Assembly (NCBI GenBank): GCA_020852355.1
Contig: JADZBA010000378.1
Location: 1-53,942, forward strand
Direction: 5' to 3'
From: Alphaproteobacteria bacterium
Lineage (GTDB): Bacteria; Pseudomonadota; Alphaproteobacteria; ATCC43930; Allostellaceae
DNA length: 53,942 nucleotides
The notes beneath the pieces were generated by a model. The model searched no databases, was not told where the DNA came from, and saw only the letters and a program-made list of their open reading frames with translations. The number at the start of each line of letters is the position of its first letter. The stretch's first letter is position 1. This document shows positions 16,765-24,890 of the stretch, in pieces. The position numbers and the translations under genes are program-made.

Positions 16765-17361
16765 ATGCGCATCCGACTGCTTCCCCGCACCCTGCTCGTC
16801 GTCGCGGCGCTGCTGATGCCTCCCCTCGTCGAGGCCACGGCCGCCGCCCAGACACCGCGCGCCCTGATCGAGACGCTGGGCGACAAGGCGATCAAGTCGC
16901 TGACCGGCAACGTGCCGCGGGCCGAGCGCGAGCAGCGCTTCCAGACCCTGTTGCGCGACGGCTTCGACGTCGAGGCGATCGGCCGCTTCACGCTCGGCCG
17001 CTACTGGCGGCAGGCGACCCCCGAGCAGCAGGCGGAATATCTCAAGCTCTTCGAGCGCTTCATCGTCCAGGCCTACGCCGCGCGCTTCGCCGAGTACACG
17101 GGCGAGCAGTTCCGCGTCACCGGCGAGCGTCCGGACGGCGACGTCGTCCTGGTCCAGAGCGAGATCTTCAAGGCCGGGGCGCCGCCGACCAAGGTGGAAT
17201 GGCGGGTCGCCCACAACAGCGCACCCAAGATCGTCGACGTCGTCGTCGAGGGCGTCAGCATGGCCGTCACCCAGCGCTCGGAGTTCGCCGCGGTGATCCA
17301 GCGCAGCGGCGGCAGCGTCGACGGCCTGCTGGCGGCCTTGCGCAGCAAGACCAGCGGCTGA
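16765..17361 (+). CDS. mlaC: MlaC-family periplasmic phospholipid-binding protein
   Basis: This is a 198-residue periplasmic carrier of the MlaC/Ttg2D family, which shuttles phospholipid between MlaA and the inner-membrane MlaFEDB transporter. A signal peptide (LLVVAALLMPPLVEATAAA) leads to the mature domain. FDVEAIGRFTLGRYWRQATPEQQAEYLKLFERFI is the family hallmark, and KIVDVVVEGVSMAVTQRSEF is the conserved C-terminal strand-helix. AGAGGAG just upstream of the ATG is a good ribosome-binding site. It pairs with mlaA, but mlaD, mlaE and mlaF are not in this window. Confidence 0.92.
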   Translation: MRIRLLPRTLLVVAALLMPPLVEATAAAQTPRALIETLGDKAIKSLTGNVPRAEREQRFQTLLRDGFDVEAIGRFTLGRYWRQATPEQQAEYLKLFERFIVQAYAARFAEYTGEQFRVTGERPDGDVVLVQSEIFKAGAPPTKVEWRVAHNSAPKIVDVVVEGVSMAVTQRSEFAAVIQRSGGSVDGLLAALRSKTSG

Positions 17362-17500
17362 GCCCGGGGCGGCCGCCGCCCGTCCCTTCCCCCACCGCCG
17401 ATCGGCGCCGATGGCGCCGAACGTGCATGGTGGCGCGTGGCGCCCCCGTCGGCGCCCCATGAGGTTTCCCATTCCGCCCGCATTCCCGGCGCCCGAGCGC

Positions 17501-17516
17501 GTTGCGCGATCGCAAC
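17501..17516 (+). promoter_or_regulatory. Hairpin directly before the EamA start codon
   Basis: GTTGCG-CGAT-CGCAAC forms a 6-bp stem with a 4-base loop ending one base before the ATG at 17518. No Shine-Dalgarno sequence is visible there. It could hinder or time translation start, or be chance in GC-rich DNA. The rest of the 156-bp gap after mlaC holds further GGCGCC-type palindromes but no poly-T terminator. Confidence 0.3.
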
Positions 17517-17517
17517 G

Positions 17518-18390
17518 ATGAGCGCGCGCGATCTCGTCATCCTGCTCCTGGTGGTCACCATCTGGGGCATGAACTTCCCGGTCGCCAAGCTCGGCTTCAC
17601 CGAATTGCCGCCGATCCTTCTGACGGCGCTGCGCTTCACGCTGGTGGCCGCCCTGCTGGTGCCGTTCGTGGCGCGCCCGCGCGGCCGCTACGGGCAGCTC
17701 CTGCTGCTGGCGGTGACGCTGGGCGGCGTCCATTTCAGCCTGATGTTCCTCGGCCTCTCGCGGCTCGATTCCGCCACGGTGGCGATCGCCAGCCAGCTCA
17801 CGGCGCCGTTTGCGGCGCTGCTGGCGGCCATCGTGTTCCGCGACTATCTCGGCTGGCGGCGCGGCCTGGGCATGGCGGTCGCCTTCGCCGGCGTCGCCAT
17901 CATGGCGGGCGAGCCGCGCATCGCGGAGGACCCCTGGCCGCTGCTCGCCATCGTCGGCGCCGCCTTCGCCTGGGCGGTCGCCAACATCCAGGTGAAGCGC
18001 CTGGGCGACATCGACGGGCTGGTGGTCAACGGCTGGATGGCGGCGTTCGCCGCGCCGCAGCTCTTCGCCGTCTCGTGGCTGGTCGAAGGCGATCGCTGGG
18101 GCGAGGCCGCGCAGGCGAGCGTCGCCGGCTGGGGCTCGGTCGCCTACATGGCGGTGCTCGTCACCATCGTCGGCTACGGTTTATGGTACCGCATCCTCAG
18201 GGCGTACCCGGTCAATCTCGTGATGCCCTACACGCTGCTGGTGCCGGTGATCGGCGTCGCCGCCGGAATCGGCCTGCTCGGCGAGCCGCTGACCGGGCCG
18301 ATCGCGGTCGGCGGCATCGCCACCCGCCTCGGCGTCGCCATCATCGTCTGGCGGCGACCGCGCCTGACCGAGCGCCAGCCGCAGCCGTGA
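17518..18390 (+). CDS. EamA/DMT-superfamily transporter
   Basis: This is a 290-residue inner-membrane protein with about ten hydrophobic helices arranged as two EamA repeats. The first starts LVILLLVVTIWGMNFPVAKLGF with the usual PP-x-L-TALRF after it. The second begins around LLAIVGAAFAWAVANIQVKRLG and ends near VMPYTLLVPVIGVAAGIGLLGE, typical of RhaT/EamA-type metabolite exporters. Substrate is unknown. The track ORF opens with GTG at 17437, but the 27 extra residues are not hydrophobic and the family begins close to the ATG at 17518. The amidase gene starts inside its stop codon (GTGA). Confidence 0.87.
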   Translation: MSARDLVILLLVVTIWGMNFPVAKLGFTELPPILLTALRFTLVAALLVPFVARPRGRYGQLLLLAVTLGGVHFSLMFLGLSRLDSATVAIASQLTAPFAALLAAIVFRDYLGWRRGLGMAVAFAGVAIMAGEPRIAEDPWPLLAIVGAAFAWAVANIQVKRLGDIDGLVVNGWMAAFAAPQLFAVSWLVEGDRWGEAAQASVAGWGSVAYMAVLVTIVGYGLWYRILRAYPVNLVMPYTLLVPVIGVAAGIGLLGEPLTGPIAVGGIATRLGVAIIVWRRPRLTERQPQP

Positions 18391-19079
18391 CCGGCGCGAT
18401 CGACCTGCCCTCGCCCAACCACGGGCCGCGCCCGCCCGGCACCGCGGTCCGCCTGCTCGTCCTGCACTACACCGGCATGGTCAGCGCCGCCGCCGCCCTC
18501 GCCCGCCTGTGCGACCCGGCGGCGGCGGTCAGCGCGCACTACCTGATCGACGCGGCGGGGACGGCCTACCGCCTCGTCCCGGAGGACCGCCGCGCCTGGC
18601 ACGCCGGCGTCTCGTCCTGGCAGGGCGAGGGCGACGTCAACGCCGCCTCCATCGGCATCGAGCTCGACAATCCGGGGCATGAATGGGGCTATCGGCCCTT
18701 CCCCGAGGTCCAGATGCTGGCACTGGTCGCGCTGGCGACCGGGATCCTCGCCCGCCACCCCATCCCGCCCGCCGGCGTCGTCGGCCATTCCGACGTGGCT
18801 CCGCGGCGCAAGGTCGATCCGGGCGAGCTGTTCGACTGGCGCGGCCTCGCCGCCGCGGGCATCGGGATCTGGCCCGACGACCTCGACGATCCGGCGCCGG
18901 AAGCGCCGCCGTTCCCGGCGGCCGAAGGGCTGCGCCGCCTCGCCCGCTTCGGCTACGCACTGGACGACGCGGCGGCGGCGGTGGCGGCCTTCCAGCGGCG
19001 CTTCCGTCCTGCCCGGATCGACGGCGCGCTGGACGCCGAGACGCTGTGGCGCATCGCCCGTCTCGTGCGCGGCGGTTGA
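18387..19079 (+). CDS. N-acetylmuramoyl-L-alanine amidase, AmiD/AmpD type (amidase_2)
   Basis: This zinc amidase cuts the bond between N-acetylmuramic acid and L-alanine of peptidoglycan. The fold is seen in LLVLHYTGM (zinc His about 27), VSAHYLIDAAGTAYRLV, RAWHAG, SIGIELDNPG and VVGHSDVAPRRKVDPG (zinc His about 134, zinc Asp about 144). Residues from about 165 to the end (EGLRRLARFGY...RFRPARIDGALDAETLWRIARL) form a peptidoglycan-binding domain of the PG_binding_1 type. The GTG start overlaps the transporter stop (GTGA). No signal peptide is visible from this start, so it may be cytoplasmic (cell-wall recycling) or anchored another way. rnpB begins about 31 bp after its stop. Confidence 0.88.
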   Translation: MTGAIDLPSPNHGPRPPGTAVRLLVLHYTGMVSAAAALARLCDPAAAVSAHYLIDAAGTAYRLVPEDRRAWHAGVSSWQGEGDVNAASIGIELDNPGHEWGYRPFPEVQMLALVALATGILARHPIPPAGVVGHSDVAPRRKVDPGELFDWRGLAAAGIGIWPDDLDDPAPEAPPFPAAEGLRRLARFGYALDDAAAAVAAFQRRFRPARIDGALDAETLWRIARLVRGG

Positions 19080-19110
19080 CGCGGGGCCTGCGAGACGCCA
19101 CCTTCCGCGC

Positions 19111-19516
19111 GCCAGACGGCCGGATGGTCGCTCCCCGCCCGCGGGCGGGGGGAGGAAAGTCCGGGCTCCACGGAAACACGGTGCCGGGTAACGCCCGGCG
19201 GGGGCGACCCCAGGGAAAGTGCCACAGAAAGCAAACCGCCGCCTCGTCCCCCGGGACCGGGCGGCAAGGGTGAAAGGGTGCGGCAAGAGCGCACCGCGCG
19301 CGCCGGCAACGGCCGCGGCACGGTAAACCCCACCGGGAGCAAGACCAAATAGGGACGGCCGGTCGGCGTTCGTTCGCGAACGTGCGACGCGCCAGTTTCC
19401 GGGCTGCCGTCCGGGTCGGTCGCGCGAGGCGTCCGGTGACGGACGTCCCAGAGGAATGACCATCTCCTGCGGGCTTCGGCCCGCGGGGACAGAACCCGGC
19501 TTACAGGCCGTCTGGC
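19111..19516 (+). ncRNA. rnpB: RNase P RNA, bacterial class A
   Basis: This is the catalytic RNA that trims the 5' ends of tRNA precursors. The conserved blocks are all present in order: GAGGAAAGTCCGGGCTCC near the 5' end, AAGGGTGAAAGGGTGCGG then CAAGAGCGCACC in the core, AGAGGAATGACC, and GACAGAACCCGGCTTACAGG near the 3' end. GCCAGACGGCC at 19111 pairs with GGCCGTCTGGC ending at 19516 (helix P1), which sets the ends and gives 406 nt, normal for an alphaproteobacterial type A RNA. The ends are exact only to a few bases. No intrinsic terminator is obvious after it. Confidence 0.96.
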
Positions 19517-19665
19517 ACCTTCAACCTCCCATAGAGAACAAAGAACGAACATCGACCCACCCAAGTCGACGGGTAGCCGTCTGCTGCCCATCGGGCTCCG
19601 ACATCTGGTGTGCAACTTCGCTGTCCGCTCAAAACGGGAAGCGTCCCAAGGGATTAGAGGGTCTG
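19517..19665. other. Spacer between rnpB and the mraZ control region
   Basis: This is about 150 bp of lower-GC DNA with no credible ORF and no clear hairpin followed by T residues. It must hold the 3' processing site of the RNase P RNA and may carry part of the mraZ promoter. One extra TCCCA (19644-19648) is out of phase with the repeats downstream. Confidence 0.5.
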
Positions 19666-19710
19666 TTCCATTGACTCCCAAATTTCCCCATGGTATCCCA
19701 AGTCTTCCCA
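19666..19710 (-). promoter_or_regulatory. MraZ-type operator: 10-bp phased TGGGN repeats over a putative promoter
   Basis: The + strand reads TCCCA-aattt-CCCCA-tggta-TCCCA-agtct-TCCCA from 19676 to 19710, that is TGGGN four times on the minus strand with exact 5-base spacers. TTCCA at 19666 is a degenerate fifth copy in the same phase. MraZ of E. coli is known to bind direct TGGGN repeats with 5-base spacers upstream of its own gene, so this is a strong candidate autoregulatory site for the dcw cluster. TTGACT (19671) and TATCCC (19694) are 17 bases apart and could be the promoter it overlaps, though the -10 is weak. A GACTC (GANTC) site lies at 19673-19677. Confidence 0.8.
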
Positions 19711-19780
19711 GAGGAGGCCAGTCAGCGGCGCCTGTGGGCGGGCCGGCGCAGCGGGGGTTCGCGCCGTCCGGGGGGAGTCG

Positions 19781-20254
19781 ATGGCGCTGTTCGTCTCGAC
19801 ATTCGTGAATCGGATCGACCGCAAGGGACGGGTGTCCGTTCCGGCGACGTTCCGTGCCGCCCTCAAGGGTCAGGATTTCGAGGGCATCGTCGCATTCCCG
19901 GCGCTCGGTCAGCCCGCCATGGAGGGCTGCGGTATGGATTTCATGGAGCGCCTCTCGGCGAGCGTCGACAGCTTCGACATGTTCTCGCCCAGGCGCGACG
20001 AGCTGGCGGCGGTGGTGTTCGCCGACGCACACCAGCTGCCGTTCGACGGCGAAGGCCGGGTCGTCCTGCCGCCCGCGCTGATCGGCCATTGCGGCATCGA
20101 GGCCGAGGTCGCCTTCGTCGGCCGCGGCCGCACCTTCCAGATCTGGGAACCAGTCACCTTCCGGCGCCATGCCGAGGAGGTTCGCGGACGCGCCCTGAGT
20201 GTGGGCGCGACGCTCCCCGTCCGTCCGGCAGCGCCGGGGGGAAATGCGCCGTGA
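19781..20254 (+). CDS. mraZ: Transcriptional regulator MraZ
   Basis: MraZ is a ring-forming SpoVT/AbrB-like DNA-binding protein that represses its own dcw operon. Two tandem AbrB-like repeats are seen: [21 protein letters not shown] near the start (DRKGR motif) and [21 protein letters not shown] in the second half (DGEGR motif). At 157 residues it is of normal size for alphaproteobacteria. GGGGGAG lies 5 bases before the ATG. It opens the dcw cluster and sits about 70 bp downstream of the phased TGGGN repeats that it probably binds. Its stop overlaps the GTG start of rsmH. Confidence 0.95.
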   Translation: MALFVSTFVNRIDRKGRVSVPATFRAALKGQDFEGIVAFPALGQPAMEGCGMDFMERLSASVDSFDMFSPRRDELAAVVFADAHQLPFDGEGRVVLPPALIGHCGIEAEVAFVGRGRTFQIWEPVTFRRHAEEVRGRALSVGATLPVRPAAPGGNAP

Positions 20255-21273
20255 TCGGACGGGGAGCGACCTTATCGGGCAACGGCGCGGCGCCGGGCGG
20301 GCATACGCCCGTCCTGCTGCGCGAGGTCGTCGCGGTGCTGCAGCCGCGCGCCGGCGGCATCTATGTCGACGGCACGTTCGGCGCCGGCGGCTACGCCGGC
20401 GCGCTGCTGGAGGCGGCGGACTGCCGGGTCTGGGGCATCGACCGCGATCCCCTGGCGATCGCCCGCGGCGCGGCGCTGGCCGCGCGCTATGGCGACCGGC
20501 TGTCCCTGGTCGAGGGCCGGTTCGGCGACATGGACCGGCTGCTGGGCGACCGCGGCGTCGTCACGGTCGACGGCATCGCCCTCGATCTCGGGGTGTCCTC
20601 GCCGCAGATCGACACGCCCGAGCGCGGCTTCTCCTTCCGTGCCGACGGCCCGCTCGACATGCGCATGGGCGGCGACGGCCCGACCGCCGCCGATCTCGTC
20701 GCGGAGCTCGAAGAGCGCGATATGGCCGACATCATCTTTCGCTATGGTGAGGAACGACACGCGCGTCGAGTCGCTCGCGCCATCGTCGCCGCCCGGGCCG
20801 TCGAGCCGATCACCCGGACGGGAGCGCTGGCCGAGATCGTCCGCCGCGCGGTGCCGCGTTCCAACGATGGGATCGACCCTGCGACCCGGACGTTCCAGGC
20901 ACTTCGCATCGCCGTCAACGACGAGCTCGGGGAGCTCGCCCGCGGCCTGGATGCGGCGGAGCGCCTGCTGGCACCGGGCGGCCGCCTCGCCGTCGTCTCC
21001 TTCCATTCGCTCGAGGATCGCGCCGTCAAGGCGTTCCTGCGCGAGCGTGCCGGCACCGACCGGGGCTCGCGCCATCGCCCGCCCGCCGAGCGGCCCGCCG
21101 CCAGCTTCCGCCTCCTCGACGGCAAGGCCATCCGCCCGGGCGACGCGGAGAGCGCCGCGAACCCGCGCGCCCGCTCCGCCCGGCTGCGCGCCGCCGAGCG
21201 CAGCGAAGCCGCGCCGTGGGGGGATGCGCCGTGGCGCATGACCGGCACTTCCGCCGCCGGGAGCGCCTCATGA
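20251..21273 (+). CDS. rsmH: 16S rRNA (cytosine(1402)-N(4))-methyltransferase
   Basis: RsmH (MraW) methylates N4 of C1402 in the decoding centre of 16S rRNA using [18 protein letters not shown] and [16 protein letters not shown] (SAM loop) open the domain; [14 protein letters not shown] and [15 protein letters not shown] are the family signature; [17 protein letters not shown] and [13 protein letters not shown] close it. The GTG start at 20251 overlaps the mraZ stop, giving 340 residues. The track's longer ORF begins inside the mraZ leader. Its stop overlaps the ftsL start. Confidence 0.95.
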   Translation: MIGRGATLSGNGAAPGGHTPVLLREVVAVLQPRAGGIYVDGTFGAGGYAGALLEAADCRVWGIDRDPLAIARGAALAARYGDRLSLVEGRFGDMDRLLGDRGVVTVDGIALDLGVSSPQIDTPERGFSFRADGPLDMRMGGDGPTAADLVAELEERDMADIIFRYGEERHARRVARAIVAARAVEPITRTGALAEIVRRAVPRSNDGIDPATRTFQALRIAVNDELGELARGLDAAERLLAPGGRLAVVSFHSLEDRAVKAFLRERAGTDRGSRHRPPAERPAASFRLLDGKAIRPGDAESAANPRARSARLRAAERSEAAPWGDAPWRMTGTSAAGSAS

Positions 21274-21647
21274 TCCGGATCGCGCTCGCCTTCTGGCTCG
21301 GCCTCGTCTCGGCGCTGGGCTACGGCGTCTTCCAGGTCAAATACGAGGTGCAGGAGATGGAGACGCGCCTCGTCCACCTCAATCGCGCGATCGTCACCGA
21401 CCAGCAGGCGATCCACGTCCTCAAGGCGGAGTGGAGCTACCTCAACCAGCCGGCGCGCCTGGAGCAGCTCAGCCGGCGGCACCTCGACCTCGCGCCGATC
21501 GCCGCCAGCCAGCTCGGCCGCATCGAGGACGCGCCGCTGCGGCCCGAGCATGCGGCACCGCCCGCGCCGCCGCTCGCCCGCGGCCCGACGCCCGTGCCGC
21601 CGCGATCGGTCGTCGGCGCGTCGTACGCGACGAAGCCGCCGCGATGA
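21270..21647 (+). CDS. ftsL: Cell division protein FtsL
   Basis: FtsL is a small bitopic divisome protein that, with FtsB and FtsQ, controls the FtsW-FtsI synthase. The 125-residue protein has one transmembrane helix ([20 protein letters not shown]) followed by a coiled-coil region ([34 protein letters not shown]) and the [16 protein letters not shown] block typical of alphaproteobacterial FtsL. A Pro-rich tail ends it. The ATG at 21270 overlaps the rsmH stop; the track's earlier Met (21216) lies inside rsmH. The stop overlaps the ftsI start. Confidence 0.92.
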   Translation: MIRIALAFWLGLVSALGYGVFQVKYEVQEMETRLVHLNRAIVTDQQAIHVLKAEWSYLNQPARLEQLSRRHLDLAPIAASQLGRIEDAPLRPEHAAPPAPPLARGPTPVPPRSVVGASYATKPPR

Positions 21648-23392
21648 GCCGCGACGTGCCGACCGTCACCGACCTCGCCTGCCGCCCGCGGGCGCGCGGC
21701 ACCGCCTTCCGGGCGGGCCCGGTCGACGGCCCGCTGCAGGCGGCGATCGAGCGGGGCCGCAGCCGCCTGCTGTTCCTGGCCGCGACCTTCACGCTGGCCT
21801 TCCTGGTGATCGCCGGCCGGCTCGTCGACGTGACCCTGCTCGCCGACCAGGGCGAGCCGCGCGCCGCGCAGGCAGCGCCCCGGGCCGCCGAGACCGAGCG
21901 CGCGGACATCGTCGACCGCAACGGCGCACTGCTCGCCACCAGCCTGCCGACGCCCTCGCTCTACGCCAATCCCAAGCAGGTCATCGACCCGGCGCAGACC
22001 GCCCGCCGCCTCGCCGCCACCCTGCCCGGCCTCGACGAGGGCGAGCTGCGCGCGAAGCTGTCGGAGGACCGCAGCTTCGTGTGGATCAAGCGGCAGCTCA
22101 CGCCGCGCCAGCAGTTCGAGGTCAATGGCCTGGGCCTGCCGGGCCTGGAGTTCCAGCGCGACGAGCGCCGCATCTATCCCCAGGGCCGGCTCGCCGCCCA
22201 TGTCGTCGGCTTCGCCGGCATCGACCATGTCGGGCTGCAAGGCGTCGAGCGCACCCTCGACGAGCGCATCCGTGGCGCGCGCAAGCCGCTCGAGCTGTCG
22301 ATCGACCTGCGAATCCAGCACGTCCTGCGCGATGAGCTGCAGCGCTCGATGACGGAGTTCCGCGCGATCGGCGCCGCCGGCGTCGTGATGGACGCCCACA
22401 CCTCCGAGATCGTCGCGCTGGCGTCGCTGCCGGACTACGACGCGAACACCCCGGGAACCGCCAACCCGGACACGCTGTTCAACCGCGTCACCCTCGGCAC
22501 CTACGAGATGGGGTCCGTCTTCAAGATCTTCACGACGGCGATGGCCCTCGACAGCGGCAAGACCTCGCTGACGGGCGGCTACGACGCGACCCGGCCGATC
22601 AAGATCTCGCGCTTCACCATCGACGACTACCACGGCAAGCACCGCTGGCTGACGGTGCCCGAGATCTTCAAGTACTCGTCCAACATCGGCTCGGCCAAGA
22701 TGGCGCTCGACGTCGGCATCAACGGCCAGCGCGCCTTCCTGGACAGGCTCGGCCTGCTGAAGCAGATGCCGATCGAGCTGCCCGAGAACGGCTTTCCCCT
22801 GGTGCCGAACCCGTGGCGCGAGATCAACGCCATGACCATCGCCTTCGGCCACGGCCTGTCGGTCACGCCGATGCAGATGGCGGCGGCGACGGCCGCCGTC
22901 GTCAACGGCGGGATCATGCGCAAGCCGACCCTCGTCAAGTACGCCTACGGGACCCATCCCGACGGCACGCGGGTGATCAAGGCGAAGACCTCCGACGACA
23001 TGCGCCGCCTGCTGCGCCTCGTCGTCGTCGACGGCACGGGCAAGAAGGCGAACGCGCCGGGCTATCTCGTCGGCGGCAAGACCGGCAGCGCCGAGAAGGC
23101 GGCCGGCCGCTCCTATCGCAAGAAGGCGCTGCTGTCGTCGTTCGCCGGCGCCTTCCCGATGAGCGACCCGCAATACGTCGTCCTGGTCATCGTCGACGAG
23201 CCGCAGGGCACCGCCCAGTCGCAGGGCTACGCGACCGGCGGCTGGGTCGCGGCGCCGCTGATGGCGCGGATCGTCGAGCGCATCGCGCCGATCGTCGGCG
23301 TCATGCCCATCGACGAGGAGAGTCCCCAGGTCCGCCGCGACCTCCTGCTGCAGGCGAGCGCGCCGGCGCGCAACGCCAATGCGCCTCGCTGA
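21644..23392 (+). CDS. ftsI: Peptidoglycan D,D-transpeptidase FtsI (PBP3)
   Basis: This is the septum-specific transpeptidase that crosslinks peptidoglycan made by FtsW. The 582-residue class B PBP has a single N-terminal anchor (RLLFLAATFTLAFLVIAGRL), a PBP dimerisation/pedestal domain (IVDRNGALLATSLPTPSLYANP), and a transpeptidase domain. All active-site motifs are present: SVFK with the acylated Ser at about 291, SSN at about 345-347 and KTGS at about 479. ATGA overlap with ftsL sets the start. The 3' end overlaps murE by 14 bp. Confidence 0.96.
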   Translation: MSRDVPTVTDLACRPRARGTAFRAGPVDGPLQAAIERGRSRLLFLAATFTLAFLVIAGRLVDVTLLADQGEPRAAQAAPRAAETERADIVDRNGALLATSLPTPSLYANPKQVIDPAQTARRLAATLPGLDEGELRAKLSEDRSFVWIKRQLTPRQQFEVNGLGLPGLEFQRDERRIYPQGRLAAHVVGFAGIDHVGLQGVERTLDERIRGARKPLELSIDLRIQHVLRDELQRSMTEFRAIGAAGVVMDAHTSEIVALASLPDYDANTPGTANPDTLFNRVTLGTYEMGSVFKIFTTAMALDSGKTSLTGGYDATRPIKISRFTIDDYHGKHRWLTVPEIFKYSSNIGSAKMALDVGINGQRAFLDRLGLLKQMPIELPENGFPLVPNPWREINAMTIAFGHGLSVTPMQMAAATAAVVNGGIMRKPTLVKYAYGTHPDGTRVIKAKTSDDMRRLLRLVVVDGTGKKANAPGYLVGGKTGSAEKAAGRSYRKKALLSSFAGAFPMSDPQYVVLVIVDEPQGTAQSQGYATGGWVAAPLMARIVERIAPIVGVMPIDEESPQVRRDLLLQASAPARNANAPR

Positions 23393-24890
23393 GCTGATGG
23401 CCCGCACGGACGCCGCGCCCAGGGACGTTCGACCGACCTCCGCCCGCGACCGCGACGCCGACGGACCCGAGATCAGCGGCATCGCCGTCGATTCGCGCGC
23501 CGTCCGCCCCGGCTTCCTGTTCGCCGCCCTGCCGGGCAGCGCCACCGACGGCCGGCGCTTCATCGGCGACGCCGTGGCGCGCGGCGCGGTGGCTGTGCTG
23601 GCGCCCGAGGGCACGCGCCTGCCGCAGGACGCGGCGGCCGTGGCGCTGGTCACCGACCCCAACCCGCGCCGGCGCCTGGCGCTGCTCGCCGCGGCCTTCC
23701 ACCCCGGCCAGCCGGAGCGCGTCGCGGCCGTCACCGGCACCAACGGCAAGACCTCGACCGCGGACTTCGCCCGCCAGCTCTGGACGCATGCGGGCCTCGC
23801 CGCCGCCAGCCTGGGTACCCTCGGCGTGCGCGCCCCCGGCTTCGTGCGGACGGGATCGCTGACCACGCCCGACCCCGTGGTGCTGCACGCGGCACTGGCC
23901 GATCTCGCCGAGCGCGGCGTGGCGCGGCTGGCGATGGAGGCGTCGAGCCACGGCCTCGACCAGTTCCGTCTCGACGGCATCCGCATCGCGACCGCCGCCT
24001 TCACCAACCTGACGCGCGACCATCTCGACTATCACGGCACGATGGCGGCCTACCGCACCGCCAAGTTCCGCCTGTTCGGCGAGGTCGTGGCGGCGGGCGG
24101 CACCGCCGTGCTGAACGCCGATTCGCCGGAGTTCGCGGCACTCGACGCGCTGTGCCGCGGGCGCGGCCTGCGCGTGCTCGGCTACGGCCGCGCCGGAGCC
24201 GATATCCGCCTGGAGCGGCAGGACCTGCATCCCGACGGGCAGGACCTGACGATCGCCGCCGCCGGACGGCGCTGGGAGGTGGCGCTGCCGCTGGCCGGCG
24301 GCTTCCAGGCGATGAACGCGCTGGCCGCCCTCGGCCTGGTCCTGTCCGACGGCGTCGACGCCGCCGCGGCGATCGCCGGGCTCGCCCGGCTGGAGGGCGT
24401 GCCGGGGCGGCTGCAGCGCGTCGCCCGCCTCGACGACGGCGCGGCGGTCTATGTCGACTACGCCCACACCCCCGACGCGCTGACGACCGTGCTGACCGCG
24501 CTGCGCCCGCATGCCGCCGGCCGCCTCGTCTGCGTCTTCGGCTGCGGCGGCGACCGCGACGCCGGCAAGCGGCCCGAGATGGGTGCCGCCGTCGCCCGCG
24601 CCGCCGACCGCGTCATCGTCACCGACGACAACCCGCGGACCGAGGACCCCGCCGCGATCCGCGCCGCGGCGCTGGCTGCCGCCCGCGCCGTCGGCGGCGA
24701 CGTGCGCGAGATCGGCGACCGCCATGCCGCGATCTTCGTCGCGGTCGCCGGGCTGGGCCCGGGCGACGTGCTGGTGGTCGCCGGCAAAGGCCACGAGCAG
24801 GGCCAGGTCGTCGGGACGACGGTGCTGCCCTTCGACGACGCCGAGGTCGCCCGCGCGGCCGCGGCGGCACGGACGGGAGGGCCCGCATGA
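23379..24890 (+). CDS. murE: UDP-MurNAc-L-Ala-D-Glu:meso-diaminopimelate ligase
   Basis: MurE adds meso-diaminopimelate as the third residue of the peptidoglycan stem. The 503-residue protein has an N-terminal UDP-binding domain (GIAVDSRAVRPGFLFAAL), the ATP loop VTGTNGKTS, the carbamylated-Lys region (TAKFRLF) and a C-terminal domain with DNPRTEDP, whose DNPR motif marks meso-DAP (not lysine) use. The start overlaps the end of ftsI by 14 bp; MRLAEL at the N-terminus matches family starts. The murF start overlaps its stop. Confidence 0.96.
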   Translation: MRLAELMARTDAAPRDVRPTSARDRDADGPEISGIAVDSRAVRPGFLFAALPGSATDGRRFIGDAVARGAVAVLAPEGTRLPQDAAAVALVTDPNPRRRLALLAAAFHPGQPERVAAVTGTNGKTSTADFARQLWTHAGLAAASLGTLGVRAPGFVRTGSLTTPDPVVLHAALADLAERGVARLAMEASSHGLDQFRLDGIRIATAAFTNLTRDHLDYHGTMAAYRTAKFRLFGEVVAAGGTAVLNADSPEFAALDALCRGRGLRVLGYGRAGADIRLERQDLHPDGQDLTIAAAGRRWEVALPLAGGFQAMNALAALGLVLSDGVDAAAAIAGLARLEGVPGRLQRVARLDDGAAVYVDYAHTPDALTTVLTALRPHAAGRLVCVFGCGGDRDAGKRPEMGAAVARAADRVIVTDDNPRTEDPAAIRAAALAAARAVGGDVREIGDRHAAIFVAVAGLGPGDVLVVAGKGHEQGQVVGTTVLPFDDAEVARAAAAARTGGPA

